Source: Sphingomonadaceae bacterium (GTDB lineage: Bacteria; Pseudomonadota; Alphaproteobacteria; Sphingomonadales; Sphingomonadaceae). From it: a stretch of 5,467 nt of DNA. The notes under the pieces are model-generated. The model saw only the letters and a list, made by a program, of their open reading frames with translations, searched no databases and had not been told where the DNA came from. The translations under genes and the position numbers were made by a program. This document shows positions 1 to 5,084 of the stretch, one piece after another. The stretch lies in NCBI GenBank assembly GCA_004282995.1, contig SHLU01000158.1, positions 1-5,467 of the forward strand, given 5' to 3'. Every line of letters starts with the position of its first letter. Within the stretch, counting starts at the first letter, position 1.

Positions 1-527
1 TTGTGCTTGAACGGCACCACCTCGGCATTGCCCATCGCGCAACCGTCCCAGATGCTGGCATGGCTGTCGATGTCGAGGATGATGTAGTCACCCTTGCCGG
101 CGATGGTCGAGATAATGCCGAGGTTAGCGAGGTAGCCGGTCGAAAAGACCATGGCATGGTCCATCGCGTAAAAATCTTTCAGCGCCTCTTCGCACTCCTT
201 GTGCCCCTGGTAGGTGCCGTTGAGAACGCGGCTACCTGTGGTGCCGGTGCCAAAATCGCGCATGGCCTGGACGCCAGCGTCGATAACCTCCGGATCGAAG
301 GTCATGCCCATGTAATTGTATGTGCCCAGCAGGATCGTGTCGCGCCCGTTGCAGATCGCCCGGGTCGGCGAAATGACTTTCTCCATCACCAGATTGAACG
401 GATCTTCCTGTCCGCTAGACAGCAGCCCTTCGCGCAGGGCGATGATGTCGTCGAACTTGGAAAACAGGTCGGGTCTTCCGCCGTCGATCTCTTGCGGCTG
501 GTCGGGCTGCGAAATGCCTTCGCTCAT
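1..527 (-). CDS. spt: Serine palmitoyltransferase, N-terminal part (cut by the window edge)
   Basis: This gene encodes a PLP-dependent alpha-oxoamine synthase that condenses L-serine with a palmitoyl thioester to give 3-ketodihydrosphingosine, the first step of sphingolipid synthesis; bacterial forms are soluble. I translated 175 codons from the ATG at 527; the gene continues left of position 1 and the Schiff-base lysine lies outside. Visible family marks are LLGTYNYMGM near residues 67-75, a glycine-rich TGTTGSRVLNGTY near 94-106, and DSHASIWDG near 154-162, whose histidine (about H156) matches the histidine that stacks on PLP in Sphingomonas SPT. The usual length is about 400-420 residues, so roughly 40 percent is present. 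The start codon overlaps the stop of the upstream acp gene (ATGA), which fixes the start and indicates translational coupling. A different alpha-oxoamine synthase (KBL, BioF, HemA) is the alternative, but the sequence and the ACP partner favour SPT. Confidence 0.93.
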   Translation of the reverse strand, partial: MSEGISQPDQPQEIDGGRPDLFSKFDDIIALREGLLSSGQEDPFNLVMEKVISPTRAICNGRDTILLGTYNYMGMTFDPEVIDAGVQAMRDFGTGTTGSRVLNGTYQGHKECEEALKDFYAMDHAMVFSTGYLANLGIISTIAGKGDYIILDIDSHASIWDGCAMGNAEVVPFKH

Positions 528-769
528 GCGTTTTTCGCCATGGCGTGAACGGCATCGACGAGCTGACCATAGTTCTCGATCTCGGCCTGCTGGTTCATGC
601 TGATGATGATATCGAACTCGTCCTCGATCTCGGCAACGAAATCCATCACCGTCAGGCTGTCGAATTCGAGATCGTTCTGGAAAGTCGTGCTATCGGTGAT
701 GTCGACACCCTTCTTGTTGAAGGGTTCGAGCTTTTCACGAATGCGTTTGTCGACTTCGGCGCGGTCCAT
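524..769 (-). CDS. Acyl carrier protein dedicated to serine palmitoyltransferase
   Basis: This is an 81-residue acyl carrier protein of normal ACP length. The motif LEFDSLTVMDFVAEIE (about residues 34-49) holds the DSL signature; Ser38 is the predicted attachment site of 4'-phosphopantetheine. The surrounding sequence is acidic, as expected for helix II, which partner enzymes recognise. It differs from the housekeeping fatty-acid ACP, which usually has DSLDTVEL at this point, and it is encoded directly before spt with a 4-nt overlap. Such unusual ACPs linked to SPT are known from Sphingomonas wittichii and Caulobacter, where an acyl-ACP rather than acyl-CoA is thought to feed SPT. The inferred role is carrier of the long acyl chain handed to SPT in the cytosol. 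A weak AAGG Shine-Dalgarno sits 4 nt before the ATG. The ACP call is firm; the dedicated role is inference from position and known homologous operons. Confidence 0.92.
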   Translation of the reverse strand: MDRAEVDKRIREKLEPFNKKGVDITDSTTFQNDLEFDSLTVMDFVAEIEDEFDIIISMNQQAEIENYGQLVDAVHAMAKNA

Positions 770-888
770 AAGGCCTTGTCCCTGGCTGCGTAGGGCGCGT
801 GCGCCCCATGGAAAATAGTGCGGGTGGGAAAGCGGGAATGCGCCGCCAATGTCAAGCGTGGCGAAGGTGTCCCGACGCTACGCTACCG
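770..888 (-). promoter_or_regulatory. Leader and possible promoter region of acp-spt
   Basis: This 119-bp gap separates the divK-like stop from the acp start, both on the minus strand. It contains a consensus -35 hexamer TTGACA (minus strand, 855-850), but at 17 bp spacing the -10 position reads CTTTCC, a poor match. A better AT-rich TATTTT lies at 817-812, too far away to pair with it. So a promoter is plausible but not shown; read-through from the divK-like gene is the alternative. No U-tailed terminator hairpin is evident after the divK-like gene. Confidence 0.3.
793..806. repeat. Perfect inverted repeat GGGCGC-GT-GCGCCC in the acp leader
   Basis: Two perfect 6-bp arms (793-798 and 801-806) are separated by 2 bp, 24-37 bp upstream of the acp start codon. 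It could be a small operator or, in RNA, a 5-bp GC stem with a 4-nt loop. No regulator is identifiable, and GC-rich DNA yields such repeats by chance fairly often. Confidence 0.45.
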
Positions 889-1251
889 TTAAAGCAGGCG
901 TTCGACCGCGGCCATGAACGGGCCGATGGAGACGGGTTTGGAAAGGTAGTCGGCCGCGCCTGCATCGCGGATTTTCTCCTCGTCTCCCTTGCCGGCATAG
1001 GCTGTCACGGCGAGGACCGGGATGGTGGCCAGCATGGCGTCCTTCTTCATTGCAGCTATCAGCTCGACGCCCGAAATATTGGGAAGCTGGATGTCCATGA
1101 TGGCGAGGTCAGGGCCGAAATCACGTGCCGCGCCCAATACAGCGTTGCCGTCGGCGCAGGGCAGCACTTCGTGCCCCCTCGATCGCAGAACATCGCAGAA
1201 CAGTTTCCGGTTGAGGTCGTTGTCCTCGACAACCAGTATTCTCTTTGCCAC
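889..1251 (-). CDS. divK: DivK-like single-domain response regulator
   Basis: This 120-residue protein consists only of a CheY-like receiver domain with no output domain. It begins AKRILVVEDNDLN, with the acidic pair E9/D10, the phospho-acceptor D53 in LAIMDIQLPNISG, the switch threonine T83 in VLAVTAYAGKGDEEKIR, and K105 in YLSKPVS. D53 and the text around it match Caulobacter DivK, which works with the kinases PleC and DivJ and the histidine kinase DivL upstream of CtrA to set cell polarity and cell-cycle progression. I chose the GTG at 1251 because GAAGGAG lies 8 nt before it and the receiver fold starts at once; the in-frame ATG at 1332 would add 27 unrelated residues and run across the divergent gene. 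In Caulobacter and Rhizobiales divK is followed by pleD; here acp-spt follows. A CheY-like regulator of another pathway is possible, but similarity favours DivK. Confidence 0.85.
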   Translation of the reverse strand: MAKRILVVEDNDLNRKLFCDVLRSRGHEVLPCADGNAVLGAARDFGPDLAIMDIQLPNISGVELIAAMKKDAMLATIPVLAVTAYAGKGDEEKIRDAGAADYLSKPVSIGPFMAAVERLL

Positions 1252-1296
1252 TGGGGACGCTCCTTCAGCGGCCCCTCTAGGCCACAGCACGGAGCC

Positions 1297-1587
1297 TTGC
1301 CAATTATCACGCGCCCGCCTTCCCCCGATCACTCGCCCGAGGATGCCGATGCGCTGGCGTTGAAGGCGCTCGGCTGGGTGTTGACCGACGATGCGCGGGC
1401 CGAACGTCTGCTTGCATTGACCGGTCTCACTCCCGATATCCTGCGCGAACGATTGACCGACCCGGTGGTGCTCGCTGCCGTGCTCGATTTTCTAGCCAAT
1501 CACGAGCCGGACCTGATGCTCGCAGCCGATGCGCTCGGCGTGGAACCGCAGGTCCTGCTCGATGCCCGGGAGCACCTCGTGCGATGA
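1297..1587 (+). CDS. DUF3572 family protein
   Basis: This small protein, 96 residues from a TTG at 1297, has no known biochemical function. The conserved core runs from about residue 15 (EDADALALKALGWVL), through ERLLALTGLTPDILRERL, to FLANHEPDLMLAADALGV near residues 65-82, followed by a final helix. This pattern, with HEPDL and LGVEP, is what I recall of DUF3572 proteins in alphaproteobacteria. It looks all-helical, with no signal peptide or membrane segment. The start is uncertain: there is no ATG or GTG in frame before the conserved core, and the TTG has a GGAG only 2 nt away, which is closer than normal. It leads a five-gene run and its stop overlaps the next start (ATGA). It is divergent from the divK-like gene with 45 bp between them. 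I infer no function. Confidence 0.75.
   Translation: MPIITRPPSPDHSPEDADALALKALGWVLTDDARAERLLALTGLTPDILRERLTDPVVLAAVLDFLANHEPDLMLAADALGVEPQVLLDAREHLVR
1303..1308 (-). promoter_or_regulatory. Candidate -10 element of the divK-like gene
   Basis: Read on the minus strand this is GATAAT, five of six matches to TATAAT, about 50 bp upstream of the GTG start. No convincing -35 hexamer lies 17 bp further up (TGATCG at 1331-1326). It falls within the first codons of the divergent DUF3572 gene, so the two transcription units would overlap head to head. Confidence 0.3.
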
Positions 1588-2210
1588 GCCGACCGCTTGT
1601 AATTTCAGACTGCGACGAAGTCCTGCTGCGCATGGTCGCGCATTTTCGTGACTGGCTGGGCGAGGACCACGCGATCGATTTCAACCTCGACAGCGGCGAT
1701 TTCGCCAGGGCGCTGGTATGGCGCGATAGTGGCGAATTCCTCGAACAGCGCGATATCTGGAAGTATCTCAACCTGTTCTTCGATCACGAGATGGACCGGC
1801 AGGACCCAATTGCTGGCGCGGTCGAGGCAATCAACACGATTTCGCAGCACGCTGACGTGGTCATCCTTACCAATCTGCTCGACGAGCGCCGCGACAAGCG
1901 CGCCGAACAATTGCTGCGCTACGGCATCGATGCCCCGGTCTACACCAACCAGGGGCCCAAGGGGCCGGCGCTGGCGCGCATCCTGGAGGAACGGCAGCCG
2001 TCGCACGCGCTTTTCATTGACGATCTGGCGCAACATCATGGCTCGGCCCGCGACGTGGTGCCCCATGTTACCCGCCTGCACCTGTGCGGCGAACCCGCCA
2101 TCGCTCCGCATATTACCTGCGGCGAAAAGGCCGGCCATGCCCATGCCCGGATCGACGAATGGGAACACGCCTTGCCCTGGATTCTTGAACGACTGGAGGA
2201 AACCGCATGA
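1584..2210 (+). CDS. HAD-superfamily hydrolase, substrate unknown
   Basis: This 208-residue protein shows all four HAD phosphatase motifs. Motif I is LVISDCDEVLL with nucleophile D9 and acid/base D11. Motif II is VVILTN with T96. Motif III is probably K126 in QGPKGPAL. Motif IV is LFIDDLAQH with D146 and D147 for magnesium. Residues 15-90 between motifs I and II fit a small helical C1-type cap, and there is no C2 cap insertion. It is most likely a cytosolic magnesium-dependent phosphatase of a small molecule. The C-terminal part after motif IV, including two cysteines (C168, C179) and several histidines, is unlike common HAD groups I can name, so the subfamily is unresolved. It overlaps the upstream DUF3572 gene and the downstream RidA-family gene by 4 nt each, so it is translationally coupled to both. 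The fold is well supported; the substrate is unknown. Confidence 0.82.
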   Translation: MSRPLVISDCDEVLLRMVAHFRDWLGEDHAIDFNLDSGDFARALVWRDSGEFLEQRDIWKYLNLFFDHEMDRQDPIAGAVEAINTISQHADVVILTNLLDERRDKRAEQLLRYGIDAPVYTNQGPKGPALARILEERQPSHALFIDDLAQHHGSARDVVPHVTRLHLCGEPAIAPHITCGEKAGHAHARIDEWEHALPWILERLEETA

Positions 2211-2668
2211 GTATCGAAGCCCGGCTGGACGAACTGGGAATAGTCCTGCCCCAAGCCGCCGCCCCTGTTGCGAGCTATGTTCCGGTTGTGGTGCACGGCG
2301 GATTCGCACATGTTTCGGGTCAATTGCCCTTCATCGACGGTGATTTGGTAAAAGGGCGCCTGGGCGATGATGTTTCGCTCGAGGATGGCATGGCCGCGGC
2401 GCGCGCCTGCGGATTGATGATCCTCGCGCAGTTGAAAGCGGCACTCATTCCGCTCGACCGGGTCGACCGGGTCGTCAAGCTTGGTGCCTTCGTCAATTGC
2501 TCCCCCGATTACACCGACCAGCCCAAGGTCGCCAACGGCGCATCCGAACTGATGTTCGACGTCTTTGGCGAAAAGGGTCGCCATGCGCGGGCCGCGGTGG
2601 GCGTACCTGCCTTGCCACTTGGTGCGGCGGTCGAGGTCGACGCGATTATCGCGCTTAGCGGTGACTAG
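2207..2668 (+). CDS. RidA/YjgF/UK114 family protein
   Basis: This 153-residue protein belongs to the RidA superfamily, whose archetype hydrolyses reactive enamine/imine intermediates from PLP enzymes in the cytosol and so prevents metabolite damage. Family marks are VHGGFAHVSGQLPFIDG (about 29-45), VVKLGAFVNCSPDYTDQPKV (about 89-108), and HARAAVGVPALPLGAAVEVD near 126-145. R128 aligns with the catalytic arginine 105 of E. coli RidA, and E143 with glutamate 120, so an active deaminase is possible. The protein is about 25 residues longer than E. coli RidA, mainly at the N-terminus and in a loop near 45-55, which fits the YjgF-like subgroup common in proteobacteria rather than RidA itself. It starts at the ATG overlapping the HAD gene stop and ends 8 nt into the next gene. 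Its substrate cannot be told from sequence. Confidence 0.9.
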   Translation: MSIEARLDELGIVLPQAAAPVASYVPVVVHGGFAHVSGQLPFIDGDLVKGRLGDDVSLEDGMAAARACGLMILAQLKAALIPLDRVDRVVKLGAFVNCSPDYTDQPKVANGASELMFDVFGEKGRHARAAVGVPALPLGAAVEVDAIIALSGD

Positions 2669-3389
2669 GCGCACGGTTCCGGAATGGCTCACGCGATGGG
2701 AGTACGCCCATCGCGGCCTGCACGGAAAAGGTGTTCCTGAAAACTCGCTCGCAGCCGCCAGCGCCGCCATCGCGGCTGGCCTGGGCGTCGAATGCGATAT
2801 CCAGCGCAGCAGCGACAATTGGCCGATAGTCTTTCATGACTGGGACCTGTTGCGGCTGACCGGGACCGAGGGTTTGACCGAGGGGCGCACCGCGCTGGAA
2901 CTGCGCGAATTGCGCTACCTCGACAGCGACCATGCCCCCGCCACGCTGACCGATCTGCTCGGGCTCGTCGATGGTCAGGTGCCGTTGTTGATCGAACTCA
3001 AGTCGAAGCGCGGATACGACGTGGAGGCGAGTTGTGTACGGGTGCGGGAATGTCTTGCCGACTATCACGGCGATCATGCGGTGATGAGTTTCGATCCAAG
3101 GGTCGCGCGCTGGTTTCGCCGCAACGCAGCAGACATCACTTGCGGCCTCGTCATGCGCGAGGATGAACACGGCTATACCCAGAAGCGCTGGCAGCGCCGC
3201 CTCGCGCTGGCGATCGCGAAGCCCGATTTCCTGGCCTACCATATCGCCGCGTTGCCCAGTCCATGGGTCGCGGACCTGCGCGCGGGAGGTCTGCCGGTGC
3301 TGACCTGGACCGTCAATTCGCCCACCACGCGGGAAAGGGCACTCGTGCATGCCGATGCCCTCATCAGCGAAGGGGCGGGGTTGGCGTGA
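2661..3389 (+). CDS. Glycerophosphodiester phosphodiesterase, cytosolic
   Basis: This 242-residue TIM-barrel GDPD hydrolyses glycerophosphodiesters to sn-glycerol 3-phosphate and an alcohol. Motifs in order: YAHRGLHG with H17 and R18; PENS with E28 and N29; VECDIQ with metal ligands E44 and D46; VFHDWDLLRLTG with catalytic H59 and D60; LIELKSK with E112 and K114; and VLTWTVNS near the end. All expected catalytic and metal-binding residues are present. There is no signal peptide or lipoprotein box, so it should act in the cytosol on deacylated phospholipids, unlike periplasmic GlpQ. I chose the GTG at 2661: it overlaps the RidA-family stop by 8 nt and puts the HR motif at residue 17, normal for the family. 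An upstream in-frame ATG at 2565 would overlap RidA by about 100 nt and add unrelated residues. No clear Shine-Dalgarno is seen, which fits coupling. Confidence 0.92.
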   Translation: MTRRTVPEWLTRWEYAHRGLHGKGVPENSLAAASAAIAAGLGVECDIQRSSDNWPIVFHDWDLLRLTGTEGLTEGRTALELRELRYLDSDHAPATLTDLLGLVDGQVPLLIELKSKRGYDVEASCVRVRECLADYHGDHAVMSFDPRVARWFRRNAADITCGLVMREDEHGYTQKRWQRRLALAIAKPDFLAYHIAALPSPWVADLRAGGLPVLTWTVNSPTTRERALVHADALISEGAGLA

Positions 3390-4525
3390 ACGCGGCGGAA
3401 TTCACTGCGCGAATCCTGCCCGGTGTGACCGCGGTCGACCCGGCGCATTGGGATGCGCTTGGTGGGGCGGACAATCCCTTCATGAGCCATGCCTTTCTCA
3501 GCGCGATGGAAGATTCGGGCAGTGTTGGACCCGGCACGGGATGGCAACCGGCCCCGATCGTGATCGAGAGCGACAGCGGCATTCCGCTGGCTGCACTGCC
3601 AGCCTATCTCAAGGGGCACAGCCAGGGCGAATTCGTCTTCGATCATGGCTGGGCCGATGCTTATGAGCGTGCGGGCGGCGCCTATTACCCCAAGCTGCAG
3701 ATTGCCGCACCATTCACGCCTGCAACCGGACCGCGCCTGTTGCTGGCGGACGAGGCGCTTGGCCCACCTTTGCTGCGCGCGGCCGAGCAATTATGCGCGC
3801 AGAACCATATCTCTAGCGCTCACGCGACATTCGTCGATCCTGCACAATTGCCGGTGTTCGACCAAGCCGGCTGGCTGATTCGGAGCGACATCCAGTTTCA
3901 TTGGTCCAATCAGGACTATGCATCCTTCGACGATTTCCTCGATGATCTCGCCAGCCGCAAGCGGCGCGCTTTGCGCAAGGAGCGGGCGCGGGCCCAGGCC
4001 GAGGTGGAAATTCGCCACCTGGTCGGCGCTGCCATTTCTCCGGCGGATTGGGATGCCTTCTGGGAATTCTACCAGGATACGGGGGCACGAAAATGGGGAA
4101 CTCCCTACCTCACCCGCAAGGCATTCGACCTGCTGGGCGAGCGGATGGGCGAGCAGTTGTTGCTGATCATGGCCTACCGCGATGGCTGCCCGGTGGCGGG
4201 CGCGCTCAATGTCATCGGCAAAGATGCGCTCTACGGGCGCTATTGGGGATGCAGCGAGACGATCCCGTTCCTGCATTTTGAACTTTGCTACTATCAGGCA
4301 ATCGACGCTGCCATCGCCCGCGGGCTGGACCGGGTCGAGGCCGGGGCGCAAGGAGGTCACAAACTCGCTCGGGGGTACGCGCCGGTTCGTACCTGGTCGG
4401 CGCATTGGATAGCCGATCCCGGCTTTCGCGAAGCGATTGCCGATTTTCTCGAGCGCGAGCGACAGGGGGTGGCGGCCGATCAGAACTACCTCGAGCAACG
4501 CACCCCGTTTCGTAAAGGGACCTAG
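3386..4525 (+). CDS. COG3146/DUF482 FemAB-like N-acyltransferase
   Basis: This 379-residue protein resembles the DUF482 (COG3146) family, annotated as predicted N-acyltransferases or peptidoglycan-biosynthesis-like proteins with a double GNAT fold related to FemAB. Recognisable blocks are FVFDHGWADAYERAG near 83-97 followed by YYPKLQIAAPFTPATGPRLL near 100-119; a basic SRKRRALRKERA near 190-201; GRYWGC near 284-289; and FLHFELCYYQAIDAAI near 295-310, then VEAGAQGGHKLARGYAPV near 317-334. The length is normal for the family and there is no signal peptide or membrane helix. The donor and acceptor are not established; aminoacyl- or acyl-transfer to an envelope precursor is a guess from fold. The start is the GTG at 3386, overlapping the GDPD stop as GTGA, with a G-rich AGGGGCGGGG about 6-15 nt before it. 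It is the last gene of the run and converges on the Sel1 gene. Confidence 0.87.
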   Translation: MNAAEFTARILPGVTAVDPAHWDALGGADNPFMSHAFLSAMEDSGSVGPGTGWQPAPIVIESDSGIPLAALPAYLKGHSQGEFVFDHGWADAYERAGGAYYPKLQIAAPFTPATGPRLLLADEALGPPLLRAAEQLCAQNHISSAHATFVDPAQLPVFDQAGWLIRSDIQFHWSNQDYASFDDFLDDLASRKRRALRKERARAQAEVEIRHLVGAAISPADWDAFWEFYQDTGARKWGTPYLTRKAFDLLGERMGEQLLLIMAYRDGCPVAGALNVIGKDALYGRYWGCSETIPFLHFELCYYQAIDAAIARGLDRVEAGAQGGHKLARGYAPVRTWSAHWIADPGFREAIADFLERERQGVAADQNYLEQRTPFRKGT

Positions 4526-4526
4526 C

Positions 4527-4853
4527 TTAGGCGACCTTGCGTTCGGCTACCAGCCAGTCGCGTGCGCGACGCTGGGCCTCGGCGATTTCGCGGGCAGTCA
4601 TTTCGTCGGAAATATCGGCCCGGCACCAGGCTGCTTCTTCATGACCGCGCGAGGCGGCGAGATTGAACCACTTGTGCGCTTCGGTGAGATCGTATTCCGC
4701 ACCGTGGCTGCCGGTCGAATAGATGACCCCTAGGTCATAGAGCGCGATGGTCTCCCCGGCCGCTGCTGCTGCCAGGCACTGCGCGATAACCATATTTTCT
4801 TCGCCGACTGTTTCCTTGGCCGTCAGGCCACCATGGATCGAAGTGAGCTTCAT
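4527..4853 (-). CDS. Sel1-repeat protein, small
   Basis: This 108-residue protein has one clear Sel1-like (TPR-related) repeat at about residues 37-74: ALYDLGVIYSTGSHGAEYDL, then EAHKWFNLAASRGHEEAA. A helical tail with EMTAREIAEAQRRARDWL follows. The repeat forms two antiparallel helices that usually mediate protein contacts. A short alphaproteobacterial family has this architecture, with the conserved text YSTG, AHKWFNLAA and a final AEAQ-ARxWL; its function is unknown to me. There is no signal peptide, so it is probably cytosolic. The ATG at 4853 has a GGGGG-type Shine-Dalgarno about 8 nt upstream; an internal ATG at residue 21 is a less likely start. It is divergent from dksA and converges with the COG3146 gene with a single base between stops. 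Confidence 0.83.
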   Translation of the reverse strand: MKLTSIHGGLTAKETVGEENMVIAQCLAAAAAGETIALYDLGVIYSTGSHGAEYDLTEAHKWFNLAASRGHEEAAWCRADISDEMTAREIAEAQRRARDWLVAERKVA

Positions 4854-4873
4854 GTCTTGTACCCCCGGTTTTT

Positions 4874-4891
4874 CCAGCGAGATCGCGCTGG
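4874..4891. repeat. Imperfect 18-bp palindrome CCAGCG-N6-CGCTGG
   Basis: The arms CCAGCG (4874-4879) and CGCTGG (4886-4891) are perfect, and the centre contains GATC, so 16 of 18 bases are symmetric. It lies 21-38 bp upstream of the Sel1 gene start. It could be an operator or a leader hairpin. No U-tract follows on either strand, so it is not an intrinsic terminator. Confidence 0.45.
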
Positions 4892-4919
4892 CCTCATCCG
4901 TAGGTTCAAGCGATTTATG

Positions 4920-4935
4920 GTAAAAACTTCGTTAA
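4920..4935 (-). promoter_or_regulatory. CtrA-like binding site, one mismatch
   Basis: On the minus strand the sequence is TTAA, seven bases, then TTTAC; the CtrA consensus is TTAA-N7-TTAAC. Read on the plus strand it is TAAA-N7-TTAAC, also one mismatch. It lies about 67-82 bp upstream of the Sel1 start and 217 bp upstream of dksA. On the minus strand it is followed by CATAAA, a possible -10. CtrA exists across alphaproteobacteria including sphingomonads. Occupancy is inference. Confidence 0.4.
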
Positions 4936-5036
4936 CCACGCAGGCGTTTTCTTGATCAGAGCTGGGGTTTTTAACGAGCTGTTCGGGCTGGCTTAATCTT
5001 TACGGTGCTTATTCGCAGCGCGATTCGGATTGCGCC

Positions 5037-5065
5037 TTGTGTGCAATCCACCCGATCATTATAGG
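5037..5065 (+). promoter_or_regulatory. Candidate dksA promoter
   Basis: A TTGTGT -35-like hexamer (5037-5042) is separated by 17 bp from TATAGG (5060-5065), which keeps the key TATA bases. Transcription would start near 5072, giving a leader of about 80 nt. The match is moderate. An inverted repeat CCCGAT (5051-5056) / ATCGGG (5073-5078) flanks the -10 and would suit an operator. Confidence 0.35.
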
Positions 5066-5084
5066 CGCGCACATCGGGCAGGCT

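Larger units (their letters stand above)
1297..4525 (+). other. Predicted five-gene translationally coupled operon
   Basis: Five plus-strand genes (DUF3572, HAD, RidA-family, GDPD, COG3146) overlap by 4, 4, 8 and 4 nt, leaving no room for internal terminators or dedicated leaders. Co-transcription is therefore very likely. Any promoter must lie in or before the 45-bp divergent gap at 1252-1296, partly inside the divK-like reading frame; I found no convincing -35/-10 pair there on the plus strand. Confidence 0.8.

Noticed and set aside
3..548. Long plus-strand open frame opposite spt
   Set aside because: The minus strand encodes clear SPT motifs; the plus frame has no recognisable family pattern and is an antisense shadow.
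870..888. Intrinsic terminator after the divK-like gene
   Set aside because: Only the direct repeat GCGTAGCG-like text was seen, with no stable stem followed by a U-tract.
799..1296. N-terminal extension of the DUF3572 frame back to an ATG at 799
   Set aside because: It would run antisense across the whole divK-like gene and adds cysteine/glycine-rich text with no family resemblance.
1252..1332. ATG start at 1332 for the divK-like gene
   Set aside because: The added 27 residues are not receiver sequence, while GTG at 1251 has an excellent GAAGGAG and begins the receiver domain.
2565..2660. ATG at 2565 as start of the GDPD gene
   Set aside because: It would overlap the RidA-family gene by about 100 nt and add arginine-rich residues; the GTG at 2661 fits family length and operon spacing.
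1605..2818. Two long minus-strand open frames (1605-2309 and 2036-2818)
   Set aside because: They overlap each other and lie opposite HAD, RidA and GDPD genes that carry intact catalytic motifs; typical of high-GC antisense frames.
3263..3385. ATG at 3263 as start of the COG3146 gene
   Set aside because: It would overlap GDPD coding sequence by about 127 nt with no homologous residues; the GTGA overlap at 3386 is consistent with the rest of the operon.
3791..4498. Minus-strand open frame of 235 codons
   Set aside because: Opposite the conserved C-terminal half of the COG3146 protein; no recognisable domain.
4437..4733. Plus-strand open frame across the convergent junction
   Set aside because: Antisense to the Sel1 repeat, whose hallmark residues are clear on the minus strand.
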